Made by a program: the position numbers and the translations under genes. This document shows, one piece after another, positions 19,902-29,649 of a stretch of DNA of 64,000 nucleotides. The notes beneath the pieces were generated by a model, which was not told the DNA's origin, did not search any database, and was given only the letters and a program-made list of their open reading frames with translations. Every line of letters starts with the position of its first letter. Position 1 is the stretch's first letter. Source of the DNA: Bdellovibrionales bacterium (GTDB lineage: Bacteria; Bdellovibrionota; Bdellovibrionia; Bdellovibrionales; UBA1609); the NCBI GenBank assembly GCA_020630675.1, contig JAHDIR010000005.1, forward strand, positions 35,225 to 99,224, written 5' to 3'.

Positions 19902-22190
19902 ATGTCTGTAACTTCTCTCCCTTATCAATCAATTTTTTTAAAACTTCTTTTTATTTTACTCCTTAGTTTTTTTACTTCTCAGAATTTGTTTGCTTACACC
20001 CAATGCATAGATGTTGATGGCAATGGCCTAGGTACTTTTGAATCTAATGGTGAACTCTGCCGAATCAATCCTCGCTTTGATATTCAAGTGCGTCTAAATT
20101 TACTGAACGACTTAAACGCTTTTGATCAAATTGCCTACCAAGTCATTCAGCCTGAGTGCCTTACAGTAGGTGATTATACATTTGATACTGGATGCTTTCA
20201 TAGAGCTTATTCAGACAATGCTGAATATAATGAATTTGCCATTAAAAATAATATTTCTACAACGGCCTTGCTTACAAAGTTTTACCCAGCTGGCAATAAT
20301 GATAACCCTTGGGATAAGCTTGTTGTTATTGTTGGCCCTTTTAATTCTACTGGTTTTATGACTGTTGACCAAGAGGTGCAGTGGTTACTTTCTCAGTCTC
20401 AAGGCACTCACCTACACACCTTACTAAGTTACTTTCACGTAGAAGGCTTTTCAGTTTTATATGTTGCAAGCAACCACCCCTCAACCAACTTATTACCAGC
20501 TAGAGATAAAAGTAGAGCTTTAGCTCATATATTACAAAAAGTTAGAATAATACGTAGTACAGAAAAAACAAGCGCTCAAGAACCTGTTAAAATTATGGGG
20601 TTAAGCTTAGGGGGAGTGTTATCTCGCCTTGCTCTTGTTAGTATGGAGAATTCCCAGCGAATACATGATGTTGATTTATACTTTTCTGTTGATGCTCCCC
20701 ATAAGGGCGCGCACATCCCGGCGTCTATACAATACTTGGCCACTTTTTTAGAAAACTCTTTTAGATATGCCTCAAATAAAACAGAAGTGTCTGGGCTATT
20801 TAATTTTGCATTTCCATTTTCTAGTTTATTTAATTTGATCTTCAAAGGTCTTGTCACCGATGGTGCTCAAGCTTTTAGTCAAGCTTACAACGCCGCTTCC
20901 TTAGCTCGTTTTCAATCTTTAGGCAGTGTTCCCACCAAAGAGCTCTTGGCTTTTCATATAGATCATGCTGACACTAGTTTTTTTAGCCCTGAATACTTAA
21001 GGTTTCTTAACTTAGGTTTTAGTCTTCCTGCCAGAACCAAAGCTAATATAGCCGTAACAAACGCTTCTATTACAGGGCAAACCAACAATGCCCCCAAGCA
21101 ATATATGTCTATTATAACGACAGAAAAAAAATCAACTCGACTGTCTTTTACCACTCGAGCCGATACACCCGGCGCTACCATTTTTGAAGGAAAGCTCTCT
21201 TTTCCTAATCGTAATACCCTTTTCTTGAGTGATCGAGAGTACTTTGAAAAAATAACTCTTGGTAACAACCATAGAAGTCATGACTCTGTTCCTTGTTCAA
21301 CAACAGATAATGTGGTTGATACCATTAGTGATGAGTTAGATGGTGTGATTCAAAATTTTTGGCCCAGCTCTGTGGAGATTCATCATAATGAGACTTGCTT
21401 TGTTCCTTTAGGAAGTTCAATTTTTTCTTCCGTCAACTTTGCTAACTCTAACCCAGAAATGTCTGACCTGAGCCGTTCACCCTTTGATGAAATTATTGGA
21501 ACCTCAAGGAACACTCCACATTTATCCTTTGAATTACAAATTGTGAATGGAATCATTGATCAATTTAAGAGGCATCGCCCTCAAAGCCAAGAAGTGATCA
21601 CTCATGTTCCTGTTGGGCTTTTAGTTGAAAATACCGTTTACAAAATTGGCGGAAGGCATATGACTTATCGCTTTGAAAATAGCTGTATACACCCCAATAG
21701 TGAAGTGCCCGTTGAAAGCAATAATAATTTAGACAGGATAGGAGAGCTGGCTTCTCCTGTGCGCTTTCAAGCTTTGAAAGAAGAGTTAAACTTAGCTTAT
21801 AAATTCAAACGAGAAGGTGACTGTTTAACTACGACACCGGTTACAGATTCATCCAATAACACAAACTTTGACCCATTGGCTGGTCGGCGCCCAGCTCCTA
21901 CTGATATTCAGTTGAATGCAAAAGAATTTGGGCTTATACTTCGCGGAGAAACCTACTACTTAAAAGGTGTAAACGTAGTGGTTGGAGAGCCTGTAACAGA
22001 TTCTGAATTTATCTCTTTTGATGATCCTCTAAGAATAAGTTGTCTTTTAAATAACAATGACCAACCTGTCACTGCTATTAATGATTTAGACCTTCAAGGC
22101 CCCGAAGACTCTCGCTATAAAGGGGTTAAAAATATCCTTGATCAAATATATAGCCGAAATTTCGGACGCTACTGTTCTAATCAAAGATAA
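19902..22190 (+). CDS. Exported alpha/beta-hydrolase (lipase/esterase-like) protein
   Basis: GLSLGG nucleophile-elbow motif followed by 'SVDAPHKGAHIPASIQ'; signal peptide 'IFLKLLFILLLSFFTSQNLFA'. ORF track starts at 19842. Confidence 0.65.
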   Translation: MSVTSLPYQSIFLKLLFILLLSFFTSQNLFAYTQCIDVDGNGLGTFESNGELCRINPRFDIQVRLNLLNDLNAFDQIAYQVIQPECLTVGDYTFDTGCFHRAYSDNAEYNEFAIKNNISTTALLTKFYPAGNNDNPWDKLVVIVGPFNSTGFMTVDQEVQWLLSQSQGTHLHTLLSYFHVEGFSVLYVASNHPSTNLLPARDKSRALAHILQKVRIIRSTEKTSAQEPVKIMGLSLGGVLSRLALVSMENSQRIHDVDLYFSVDAPHKGAHIPASIQYLATFLENSFRYASNKTEVSGLFNFAFPFSSLFNLIFKGLVTDGAQAFSQAYNAASLARFQSLGSVPTKELLAFHIDHADTSFFSPEYLRFLNLGFSLPARTKANIAVTNASITGQTNNAPKQYMSIITTEKKSTRLSFTTRADTPGATIFEGKLSFPNRNTLFLSDREYFEKITLGNNHRSHDSVPCSTTDNVVDTISDELDGVIQNFWPSSVEIHHNETCFVPLGSSIFSSVNFANSNPEMSDLSRSPFDEIIGTSRNTPHLSFELQIVNGIIDQFKRHRPQSQEVITHVPVGLLVENTVYKIGGRHMTYRFENSCIHPNSEVPVESNNNLDRIGELASPVRFQALKEELNLAYKFKREGDCLTTTPVTDSSNNTNFDPLAGRRPAPTDIQLNAKEFGLILRGETYYLKGVNVVVGEPVTDSEFISFDDPLRISCLLNNNDQPVTAINDLDLQGPEDSRYKGVKNILDQIYSRNFGRYCSNQR

Positions 22191-22210
22191 ATAACAAATA
22201 TTAATGGCAG

Positions 22211-22235
22211 ACAGCTCTTAAAAAATAAGAGCTGT
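22211..22235. terminator. Stem-loop between convergent genes (possible bidirectional terminator)
   Basis: ACAGCTCTTA-AAAAA-TAAGAGCTGT, perfect 10-bp stem; no long U tract on either side. Confidence 0.45.
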
Positions 22236-22246
22236 TCGCCTAACCA

Positions 22247-24274
22247 CTAACGACTAAAGTCTAAAGAGTACTGACTCCAAAGCCCTTCACCTACATAGGC
22301 CCCTTGTCCCGAAATTTTTTGAGATTGATCGTTAGTCAATTGACATAAATTTCCTTTTAAAACTTGAAAGCGAGTAAACCCAGTGGATTCATTAATTTGC
22401 TTGCGATTAGCCCACACCCCATCAAATAAGTTATCACAATAAACCTGAGTTAAGCCATTAAATCGTACACGCGCCTCTTCAAATTTCTCCCCCGGAATTC
22501 CAAAAATGGATTGGTCTAAACTGCCGACAAACTGATTACCAGAAGCAAACCAATACTTTAAATGCTTTAAACCAGTTAAATCAAAACTGGTTATATAGGC
22601 ACCCGTATAATCAATATTAAATTCATTCATTTTTGTAGGCAGTAAATCTTGGGGCTTATGAGGTTGACCGCCAAAATCAACGCCAGGAGCTAAGAATTTT
22701 TGCAAAGAAACTAATGCCGTCCAATCGGGAAACTTATAAGGACCTGTTGTATTGCTGAATGGATTATTGCTTATATTAAAATATCGCAAATGTAAATTCT
22801 TAGAAGGGTCTGGAAAATTATCTATATCTAATAAATTATTCCTGACATTAAAACTTGTTAATGCCAATAAAGACCTAATTTGAGGAATGTATCCCTGCAC
22901 CAAACTGTCTGTTAACCGAAAATGAATTAAGGTTTGAGGCGCATTTTCTAACCAATTACTGTTAAGAACTCCAGTAATTGGCCCACTCAATGAAATAGAG
23001 GTTAATGACAGAGGCCAAGACTTATTCCAGTCATGTGATATATCTAAATAACAAGAATTATGAGTTATATCAAAGTACTTGAGCATGGGCGAAGAACCAA
23101 TTTGGGGTACAGAATTGCCTCGGCAATTTTCTAGTTTCATGGCAGATCTCGAAACTTGAAATTGCGTTAGAGTTTGACTTTTTATTTCTTCTGGAAAATT
23201 TACCTTCAGATTAACACCAAGTAATCGATAGTAAGTGATATCAGAAGTAAACTTAGCTATATCCATAGCTTCACCAGAAATATTCTTACAAAACAAACCA
23301 CTACAATACAGATCATAGTAAATGATTGAACGATAACAAGAGGGCCCCATCACAGGATGTTTTAATGGATTGGTAAATTCGCTAGATGTATAAAATCGAT
23401 AATTTTTTAATTTTTCACCATGACATTTAATATCCTTAGGTAATGAAAGTAATTGGGAATTATAAAAAAGTTGATAGCTCTCTAGGGCAGGAAATTGGTC
23501 TGGGTCAGGAGCATCACCCGACAAACCATATGGATTAACTTTTGAACTCTTATTATTCACATATAAATAACTTAAATTTTTATAGCCTCCTGTCACTGGA
23601 AATAAGTTTTGCACGGGAGCTATAACTAAGTTTTCTTCATGCCCTAACTTCTTGCTTGCAGCCCAAAAAACTCTTTCAATTTCTTCTGGGCAATGTTTTA
23701 CGGTCACTTTATAAGGATAATTTTTGTTTAAATAATAATAAGAAACATTTTTTGATAGTTTAACGTCAGGAGAACCATCCCCAAAGTTCCAAATGGGAAT
23801 TTGTTGAGCGCTGGGTGTACTTTCAAAACTAAAACGTGAAAAATTAGAATAAGCATCAAATTGAGCAACAGCGCGGCAGTTTTGTACTTTTCGAACCACC
23901 TTAACTTTTTTAAATCTCAACTTGGGTGAGTGCGTAATTTTTATTTCCGAAATACTCATATCTGTTTCGGGACCATTAGAGAAGTCTAAACTGACCTTCC
24001 AAGTTTGGTTTTTTAAACAATCAACCTTAACAGTCGTTCCAACAAACTTCCCTTCAATTAAAATATTTTTAAAACCAGGGTGAGAGCAATAACCTGAAAC
24101 TTTAAAGTTGGATTGGTTGTCAAAAACAATTTTTTCATTAGAACTGACCGTGACATGAGCTGAACCATTGCCCTTTAAAAAGGGGCGATTTAAACCTTCT
24201 AAGCTGGCAAATGCCGATAAACTTAGTCCTAATAATGAAACTAAAATTAAAAAATAATGAATTAAATAAAACAT
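22247..24274 (-). CDS. Exported PKD-like and leucine-rich-repeat-like surface protein
   Basis: 'IWNFGDGSPDVKLSKNVSYYYLNKNYPYKVTVKHC' PKD-like motif; repeated 'L..L..F.L..N.L' segments (e.g. 'LLALTSFNVRNNLLDIDNFPD'); signal peptide; SD GGAGA. Confidence 0.6.
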   Translation of the reverse strand: MFYLIHYFLILVSLLGLSLSAFASLEGLNRPFLKGNGSAHVTVSSNEKIVFDNQSNFKVSGYCSHPGFKNILIEGKFVGTTVKVDCLKNQTWKVSLDFSNGPETDMSISEIKITHSPKLRFKKVKVVRKVQNCRAVAQFDAYSNFSRFSFESTPSAQQIPIWNFGDGSPDVKLSKNVSYYYLNKNYPYKVTVKHCPEEIERVFWAASKKLGHEENLVIAPVQNLFPVTGGYKNLSYLYVNNKSSKVNPYGLSGDAPDPDQFPALESYQLFYNSQLLSLPKDIKCHGEKLKNYRFYTSSEFTNPLKHPVMGPSCYRSIIYYDLYCSGLFCKNISGEAMDIAKFTSDITYYRLLGVNLKVNFPEEIKSQTLTQFQVSRSAMKLENCRGNSVPQIGSSPMLKYFDITHNSCYLDISHDWNKSWPLSLTSISLSGPITGVLNSNWLENAPQTLIHFRLTDSLVQGYIPQIRSLLALTSFNVRNNLLDIDNFPDPSKNLHLRYFNISNNPFSNTTGPYKFPDWTALVSLQKFLAPGVDFGGQPHKPQDLLPTKMNEFNIDYTGAYITSFDLTGLKHLKYWFASGNQFVGSLDQSIFGIPGEKFEEARVRFNGLTQVYCDNLFDGVWANRKQINESTGFTRFQVLKGNLCQLTNDQSQKISGQGAYVGEGLWSQYSLDFSR

Positions 24275-24307
24275 AACGTCTCCATAAACTGAATAATTTG
24301 AAAAAAT

Positions 24308-24559
24308 TTATTTGGTTAGGTAATTAACAAAATTCTGTTGTGAAATTTTATTTTCTCCATCTATTACTGACAAAGCTTTCTCTATAAAGAGCAAGCTTGA
24401 GTCAATTTGTTTTTTACTGTGTTCCTCATCGCTTAATTCATTTCTAATTTTCATGATTAAGTCAGATAAATCCTGTTTATCTAACTTTTGTTTTGAAGCA
24501 TATACAGAACAACAAAATAAATAAATTAAGAGAATTAATAATTTACATTTAATCACCAC
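24308..24559 (-). CDS. Small exported protein of unknown function
   Basis: 83 aa, GTG start with AAGGAGG upstream, signal peptide MVIKCKLLILLIYLFCCSVYA; between two co-oriented exported-protein genes. Confidence 0.55.
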   Translation of the reverse strand: MVIKCKLLILLIYLFCCSVYASKQKLDKQDLSDLIMKIRNELSDEEHSKKQIDSSLLFIEKALSVIDGENKISQQNFVNYLTK

Positions 24560-24603
24560 AGCTACCTCCTTGTAACTTTGTTTAAAACTTCATAAATCGT
24601 AAT

Positions 24604-26541
24604 CTAATTTTTAACTAATTTAACACTTTTAAATTTATAGTGAGCCACATATGTACAAGCACTTTCTACATCATTTCTAGATGTTGTTTTTACATAGTAA
24701 TAATTGTCACCTTCAGATGACATTGGCAAAACTACAGAATGAGCATTTCCAAAAATAACACTCTGATGAAGAGAATGCTGACATAATGCATCGGCAAAAA
24801 CTTCTAAAGAAACCCCAGGAGTTGATAAAATTCCTGTAGCAACAAGCTCTACAGGATTAACTGAAGACGTTTCTCCATTTTTTATTCCAACTAAATGCCA
24901 CCGCCAATTGTTTGGATTTGGCTCTTCATGAGAGGGCAACATTCTTCCCACTCCCAGTAAGTCTACCGAGCTCACCTGAAGAGATAAACCATCTTCATAA
25001 AAAACTTGTAGAGTGTCAGAAAAAACCCCTTCGTTTTCAGGCCTAAATTCAACACCAAACACACAGGTTTTGCCCTGTTGCAGATGAGGGCCGCACTCCT
25101 GATCTTTAAGCTCATGGTTTTCTAACTTATAAAATGGGCCCATTTTATCATTAAAGTTTAAATTTGTGGCCTCACTTTCTCCAACATTTGTAACTGTTAA
25201 AAGCTTTGAGGTGGATGTATTCACTTTGTTAGAACCAAAATTAAACAGAGGTGACTCATTAAATACTAAAAATGCTGGAAGCACGGATACGCCTAGTAAA
25301 TTTTTAGTAAAAAATTTGGTTTTAGCACCATCAAAATAACTTAACTTTAACTGACCATTATTAATTCCTCTGGCCGTTGGTGAAAAACTCACAACAATGT
25401 TGCACATTGTTCCTGGGGCAATTTCATTATTACAAATATATTCTTTTTCTAATGATTTATTTTTTAAAACGGAAAAGGGACGTCCCGAAGCTTTCAACTT
25501 TATTTCAGAAATAGAGCTTAAGCCTATATTTTTGATTTCGAAAATTTGGTTAACTTTATCACCCAAGGTGAGCTCTTTAAATCTAAAAGGGTCTGATTGA
25601 CTCATTAATAATTGTCCAGGAGGTTGTCCTCTCCCTATTAAAGACAGATTTATGTGCTGGGTACTTACACCATTATTATATTCTAATAACAAAGTAGCAT
25701 TGTTTTTCAAGTCGTCTTGGGGTTGAAATTCAATCAAAAATTCACACTCTTGGCCTTTAACTAACTGATTTTGACAATGGTATTTTTGATTTAGATCAGG
25801 GTTATTCTTAATTACAAAAGCTTTTGATAATCCGTTTTTCCATTTGAAGTTTATACTTTGAGCAATGTATCCTCCCCTATGAAAAACTTGAAAACGATAG
25901 TGAGATTTGGCTCCAATTGTTGTTTTAAAAAAATTATAACTATGTCGGCTAAGCACTAACAAAGCTGGTTCTACAATTTTATAATTTACTTTAAATTGGT
26001 TTTGAACAGAATTTACTGAATTAAAATAATTTAACTTTAGAGAGACTGTTCTTGAGGACAACTGGTCAGCTGACAATTGTAAAAAAAGACTACATTTTTT
26101 ACCTGGCTCTAAATCATCAGAACATGTTCCTTTTAAACCCGGAAATTCACCACCTACAAAACCAAGCGGGTAACTCAAGCCAGTAACTTCTAAACCTGTA
26201 GCCTTTTGTTCTCCAATATTTTCTAAAAGAATTTCAAAAAATTTAAGCTTTCCAATTGGGATTTCACCCATATCTAATTGATGTTTAAAATTAAATTTAA
26301 TTTTAGCTGGCTGATAAACAGACGATATATTTTTAAGAGCTTGGTATGATTTGAGTAAAAGTTTGTAGGTCTTATCAATTTGCTTCTGATGAGGCTGCGA
26401 AAAATATAGCTTTTTATCAATAGCATCTAATGATTCATATAGCTTCCATTTTTCTGACACATGTATATCAACTTCAGCCATAACAACACTTGAAAGAGCA
26501 GACGATATAATTATCAAAAAAATAAAAATTAGTTTCATCAA
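24604..26541 (-). CDS. Choice-of-anchor D (ASPM-SPD2-Hydin-like) repeat exported protein
   Basis: Repeats of 'F.f....G......i.nvG...a....k......f.i......C...l..G..C.....F.P...G.....l.l.y..G'; SD AAGGAGG before ATG. Confidence 0.7.
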   Translation of the reverse strand: MMKLIFIFLIIISSALSSVVMAEVDIHVSEKWKLYESLDAIDKKLYFSQPHQKQIDKTYKLLLKSYQALKNISSVYQPAKIKFNFKHQLDMGEIPIGKLKFFEILLENIGEQKATGLEVTGLSYPLGFVGGEFPGLKGTCSDDLEPGKKCSLFLQLSADQLSSRTVSLKLNYFNSVNSVQNQFKVNYKIVEPALLVLSRHSYNFFKTTIGAKSHYRFQVFHRGGYIAQSINFKWKNGLSKAFVIKNNPDLNQKYHCQNQLVKGQECEFLIEFQPQDDLKNNATLLLEYNNGVSTQHINLSLIGRGQPPGQLLMSQSDPFRFKELTLGDKVNQIFEIKNIGLSSISEIKLKASGRPFSVLKNKSLEKEYICNNEIAPGTMCNIVVSFSPTARGINNGQLKLSYFDGAKTKFFTKNLLGVSVLPAFLVFNESPLFNFGSNKVNTSTSKLLTVTNVGESEATNLNFNDKMGPFYKLENHELKDQECGPHLQQGKTCVFGVEFRPENEGVFSDTLQVFYEDGLSLQVSSVDLLGVGRMLPSHEEPNPNNWRWHLVGIKNGETSSVNPVELVATGILSTPGVSLEVFADALCQHSLHQSVIFGNAHSVVLPMSSEGDNYYYVKTTSRNDVESACTYVAHYKFKSVKLVKN

Positions 26542-26648
26542 AAAAAACCCTCCTTGGTTTTTTGAATCAAAAAGATTGTGTCAGAATTAAACTCACTTGG
26601 TCAAATTAAAAAAAGAGCTCTTATTCCTTAAAGCTCTTTAATTTAGGG

Positions 26649-26713
26649 CTGTTGGCAGTAATGCCAAGGGTAATTTCAGCTATAGGCAAAAAAAACTTTA
26701 CCTTTGCCAACAG
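26649..26713. promoter_or_regulatory. Nested inverted repeats in a divergent intergenic region (candidate operator or leader structure)
   Basis: CTGTTGGCA (26649-26657) ... TGCCAACAG (26705-26713), with an internal TTGGCA-gtaa-TGCCAA palindrome. Confidence 0.45.
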
Positions 26714-26752
26714 TGTCTTATAATTAATTATTATTTAACGCCTAGGGATAAC

Positions 26753-27595
26753 ATGTCGACAAAAATCCAGATAAACCTATTGCAATATCAAGGCTACCTT
26801 TGTTTTCTAAATGATTTTGTAAAATTAAAAAAACAAAATTGCCCTGAGTGGAGCTTGGGAGTTTGGGCAAAAGCACTAGGTTTAAAATCCACCTCATCTA
26901 TTTCTAAAATTCTTAAAAACGAAAGGGCTCCTGGGGAAAAAATTACGAATTCATTGGTTGATTATTTTAATTTCAATGAAAAGGAAAGATTATATTTTAA
27001 TGATTTAATCAGTCTAGAGAAAACAAAAGACAACTCCCCTATTAAGTCTATATTAAAATCTCGCATTGCTCAAAACGGTCACAACAAAGAAATTCAAATT
27101 TTAGAAATGAAAACATTCGAAGTCATCAGTAGCTGGTTTCACTTGGCACTTAGGCAAATGACTCGACTCAAAAAGTTTAAACTCGATACCACTTGGATTA
27201 GTAATCAATTTATATTTAAAGTGAATGATAAAGAAATTCAGACGGCACTCAACACCCTTGAAAGAGTCGGCTTAGTTTCTATTCAAAAAAATAAAGTCTC
27301 TTTAAAGTCTAAAAGTGTCTCGACCAGTGAAGACATCAAAGATCTAGCTATTCAAAATTATCATAAAAGCATGCTGAGCAAAGCTAAATCTTCAATTGAT
27401 TTAGTCCCTGTTAAAAACAGAGAAATTTTGTCAGGAACTTTGTGTTTTAATAAAAATGATATGCCAAAAGCCAAAGAGTTACTCAGAAACTTTTTAAATG
27501 AATTTGGTGAAACAATGGATAGTCAGCAAGCCAACGAGATCTATCAAGTTCAATTACAGTTTTTCCCTCTCACACAAATTGAAAAGGAGCAATAA
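26753..27595 (+). CDS. TIGR02147/DUF4423-like regulatory protein
   Basis: 'YQGYLCFLNDFVKLKKQNCPEWSLGVWAKALGLKSTSSISKILKNERAPGEKITNSLVDYFNFNEKERLYFNDLISLEK' resembles the TIGR02147 N-terminus. Confidence 0.75.
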   Translation: MSTKIQINLLQYQGYLCFLNDFVKLKKQNCPEWSLGVWAKALGLKSTSSISKILKNERAPGEKITNSLVDYFNFNEKERLYFNDLISLEKTKDNSPIKSILKSRIAQNGHNKEIQILEMKTFEVISSWFHLALRQMTRLKKFKLDTTWISNQFIFKVNDKEIQTALNTLERVGLVSIQKNKVSLKSKSVSTSEDIKDLAIQNYHKSMLSKAKSSIDLVPVKNREILSGTLCFNKNDMPKAKELLRNFLNEFGETMDSQQANEIYQVQLQFFPLTQIEKEQ

Positions 27596-28878
27596 TGATT
27601 CACCTCTTTTTTATTCTAGCTACAGTCTTTTCCTTTCAGGCCTTATCATGGGACAAGGTGGGAAACGCAGGGTTTGTCATTGATTGCCAGGGTCAGGTTG
27701 AGGTTTTTGATTTTTTTGAAGCTAAAAATAAAAATCAGCTTCTGAGCTTTAGTTCACTTCCAGGAGAATCTGTTCATGAAAAAGTGGAAGGATTATTAAT
27801 TAAATTAGAACAACTTGACCCAAACCGTGCCAAAAATTATAGATTTCAATATAAAAATTTTTGGAATAAAAATAAAATTATCGAAACTGAAAGATCGACT
27901 TTTACTCTAAATCATATTGAAGTAAAAGATAAAACCAATCAAAAAGATTACGGTCTTGGTGATGTATCTATTCCTGAAAACTGTTCTTTAAAACTTGCCT
28001 TACAGCAGTTTGCACCAAGCTATAAGGGCGGCTATCGCCAAGGACGTATTCAAGTAGAAATCTATAGTCAGCTTTGGAACACCTTATCCAATGATATTAA
28101 AGCAGGCCTTATTTTACATGAGCTATTTTACCGAGAAAATATTTTACTCGACTTTAATTTTAACTCCATGGGTGTACGTCAACTTAATGCTCTTCTTGTA
28201 TCTGATCAGTTTTCAAATATGAAAAAAATTGACTGGGAAGCGTCTTTAAAAAAGAACCATCTTAACCCAATGTTTCCACTTTTTCATCCTCTTTTCAATC
28301 AATCAACAATAGATTTAGAAACGGCACGCGGTCGTTGGAAAGGTTTTAAAACGTATAATTATGCAGGGCCAATTCTTAAAGGTTTTGTTGATATTTCATT
28401 TTTAGCAAGTAAAGAGGTCATTTCACAATCCCCTTATTATATTCTAGGTCATTACCCTGAATATTTATCTTTAAAAAATAAATCTGAAGTTCATTTTACA
28501 AATCTAGGGCCTATTGATTTAAAAGTAATTGTTCCTGAAACCTGTTTGATTAAATTTACTGGAGTTAGATTGAATAACTTAGACCAACCTAAGTTTTTAA
28601 GTCTTGGATATAATAAAAAGGGAAAAGTTGATCAAAACTGTCAAGCGCGTTTTGACCAAAAAAGTAGCTACCGAAACCCACGTATTACTCAAATGAGTTG
28701 GGTCAAAGTGAACATAAAAATTGATAAATTCAGTGATATAGAAAAAGTCTTAATTTTAGAAAGAGACACGGCTATCTCTAAGTTAACTATTTCAAAAAAT
28801 GGACAAAATATGAATGCACGGCTTATTAAAATTAACTTAGATACTGGCGAAATTTTTCATATTGAGAGTAGAAATTAA
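27595..28878 (+). CDS. Exported protein of unknown function, translationally coupled to the upstream regulator
   Basis: Start overlaps the upstream stop by 1 nt (TAATG); signal peptide 'MIHLFFILATVFSFQALSWD'. Confidence 0.6.
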   Translation: MIHLFFILATVFSFQALSWDKVGNAGFVIDCQGQVEVFDFFEAKNKNQLLSFSSLPGESVHEKVEGLLIKLEQLDPNRAKNYRFQYKNFWNKNKIIETERSTFTLNHIEVKDKTNQKDYGLGDVSIPENCSLKLALQQFAPSYKGGYRQGRIQVEIYSQLWNTLSNDIKAGLILHELFYRENILLDFNFNSMGVRQLNALLVSDQFSNMKKIDWEASLKKNHLNPMFPLFHPLFNQSTIDLETARGRWKGFKTYNYAGPILKGFVDISFLASKEVISQSPYYILGHYPEYLSLKNKSEVHFTNLGPIDLKVIVPETCLIKFTGVRLNNLDQPKFLSLGYNKKGKVDQNCQARFDQKSSYRNPRITQMSWVKVNIKIDKFSDIEKVLILERDTAISKLTISKNGQNMNARLIKINLDTGEIFHIESRN

Positions 28879-28902
28879 ATTCTTTTTTTATTTGGCTAGC
28901 AA

Positions 28903-29205
28903 CTAAGAGGCCCTTACTTCCACTTTGTAAGCAAGGCCTGATCGAAGCAAATCGTCTTGTATCGCTAGTTTAATCAGCTGCTCGGGTGAATACCCTAAAA
29001 TTTTAGCGTATTCAGCGGCTTTTTGTGGACTTACTTTTTTACGTCCTTTCTCAATATCACATAAGTGAGATTTTGATATCCCCAATAGTTCAGCAAAACT
29101 TACTTGAGAGTATTCATCGCCCATCCTAATACTATAAATCAGCTCACCAAAAGTTAAAGGCCCTTTATTTAATTTTTCTAATATTTTTTTTGCTTTAGTA
29201 CTCAT
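28903..29205 (-). CDS. HTH (XRE) antitoxin of a HigBA/RelBE-like module
   Basis: 'YSQVSFAELLGISKSHLCDIEKGRKKVSPQKAAEYAKILGYSPEQLIKLAI' helix-turn-helix; overlaps the toxin ORF by 11 bp. Confidence 0.85.
   Translation of the reverse strand: MSTKAKKILEKLNKGPLTFGELIYSIRMGDEYSQVSFAELLGISKSHLCDIEKGRKKVSPQKAAEYAKILGYSPEQLIKLAIQDDLLRSGLAYKVEVRAS
28904..29016. repeat. 113-bp perfect direct repeat, copy A (3' end of antitoxin gene)
   Basis: taagaggcccttacttccactttg...aaaattttagcgtattcagc, read as identical to 29537-29649. Confidence 0.95.
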
Positions 29206-29476
29206 GTTTGTTTACCTCAGTAATTTCTATAAATTCAATTTCATTATTTTTTGTAATAACATATATAGCGCGCCAAGATTTTGAAAGCCTAATGCTTCTT
29301 TGCCCTTTTCTTTTTCCTTTCAATGGCTCATCATGCCAACCTGGAGTTTTTCTTGTTAACCTTAAACCATGATCTTCAACTTGACTCACCCAAAAAAGTA
29401 GTTTTTTTACTATATATGGTGGAGCTTTTTTTAGTATTTTCTGAGCTTTAGCTGAGATATCAATGGAGGTTATCAT
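29195..29476 (-). CDS. RelE/HigB-like toxin
   Basis: 'GLRLTRKTPGWHDEPLKGKRKGQRSIRLSKSWRAIYVITKNNEIEFIEITEVNKHEY' typical RelE/HigB-like C-terminus; toxin precedes antitoxin. Confidence 0.85.
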   Translation of the reverse strand: MITSIDISAKAQKILKKAPPYIVKKLLFWVSQVEDHGLRLTRKTPGWHDEPLKGKRKGQRSIRLSKSWRAIYVITKNNEIEFIEITEVNKHEY

Positions 29477-29536
29477 ACAAAAACACAGTACACCATATTT
29501 GTGAACTGGTCAATAGTTAATTTATCTGCTAAATAA

Positions 29537-29649
29537 TAAGAGGCCCTTACTTCCACTTTGTAAGCAAGGCCTGATCGAAGCAAATCGTCTTGTATCGCTA
29601 GTTTAATCAGCTGCTCGGGTGAATACCCTAAAATTTTAGCGTATTCAGC
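29537..29649. repeat. 113-bp perfect direct repeat, copy B (antitoxin 3' remnant upstream of the toxin)
   Basis: Identical to 28904-29016; lies just beyond the toxin start and lacks the antitoxin stop codon and N-terminus. Confidence 0.95.
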
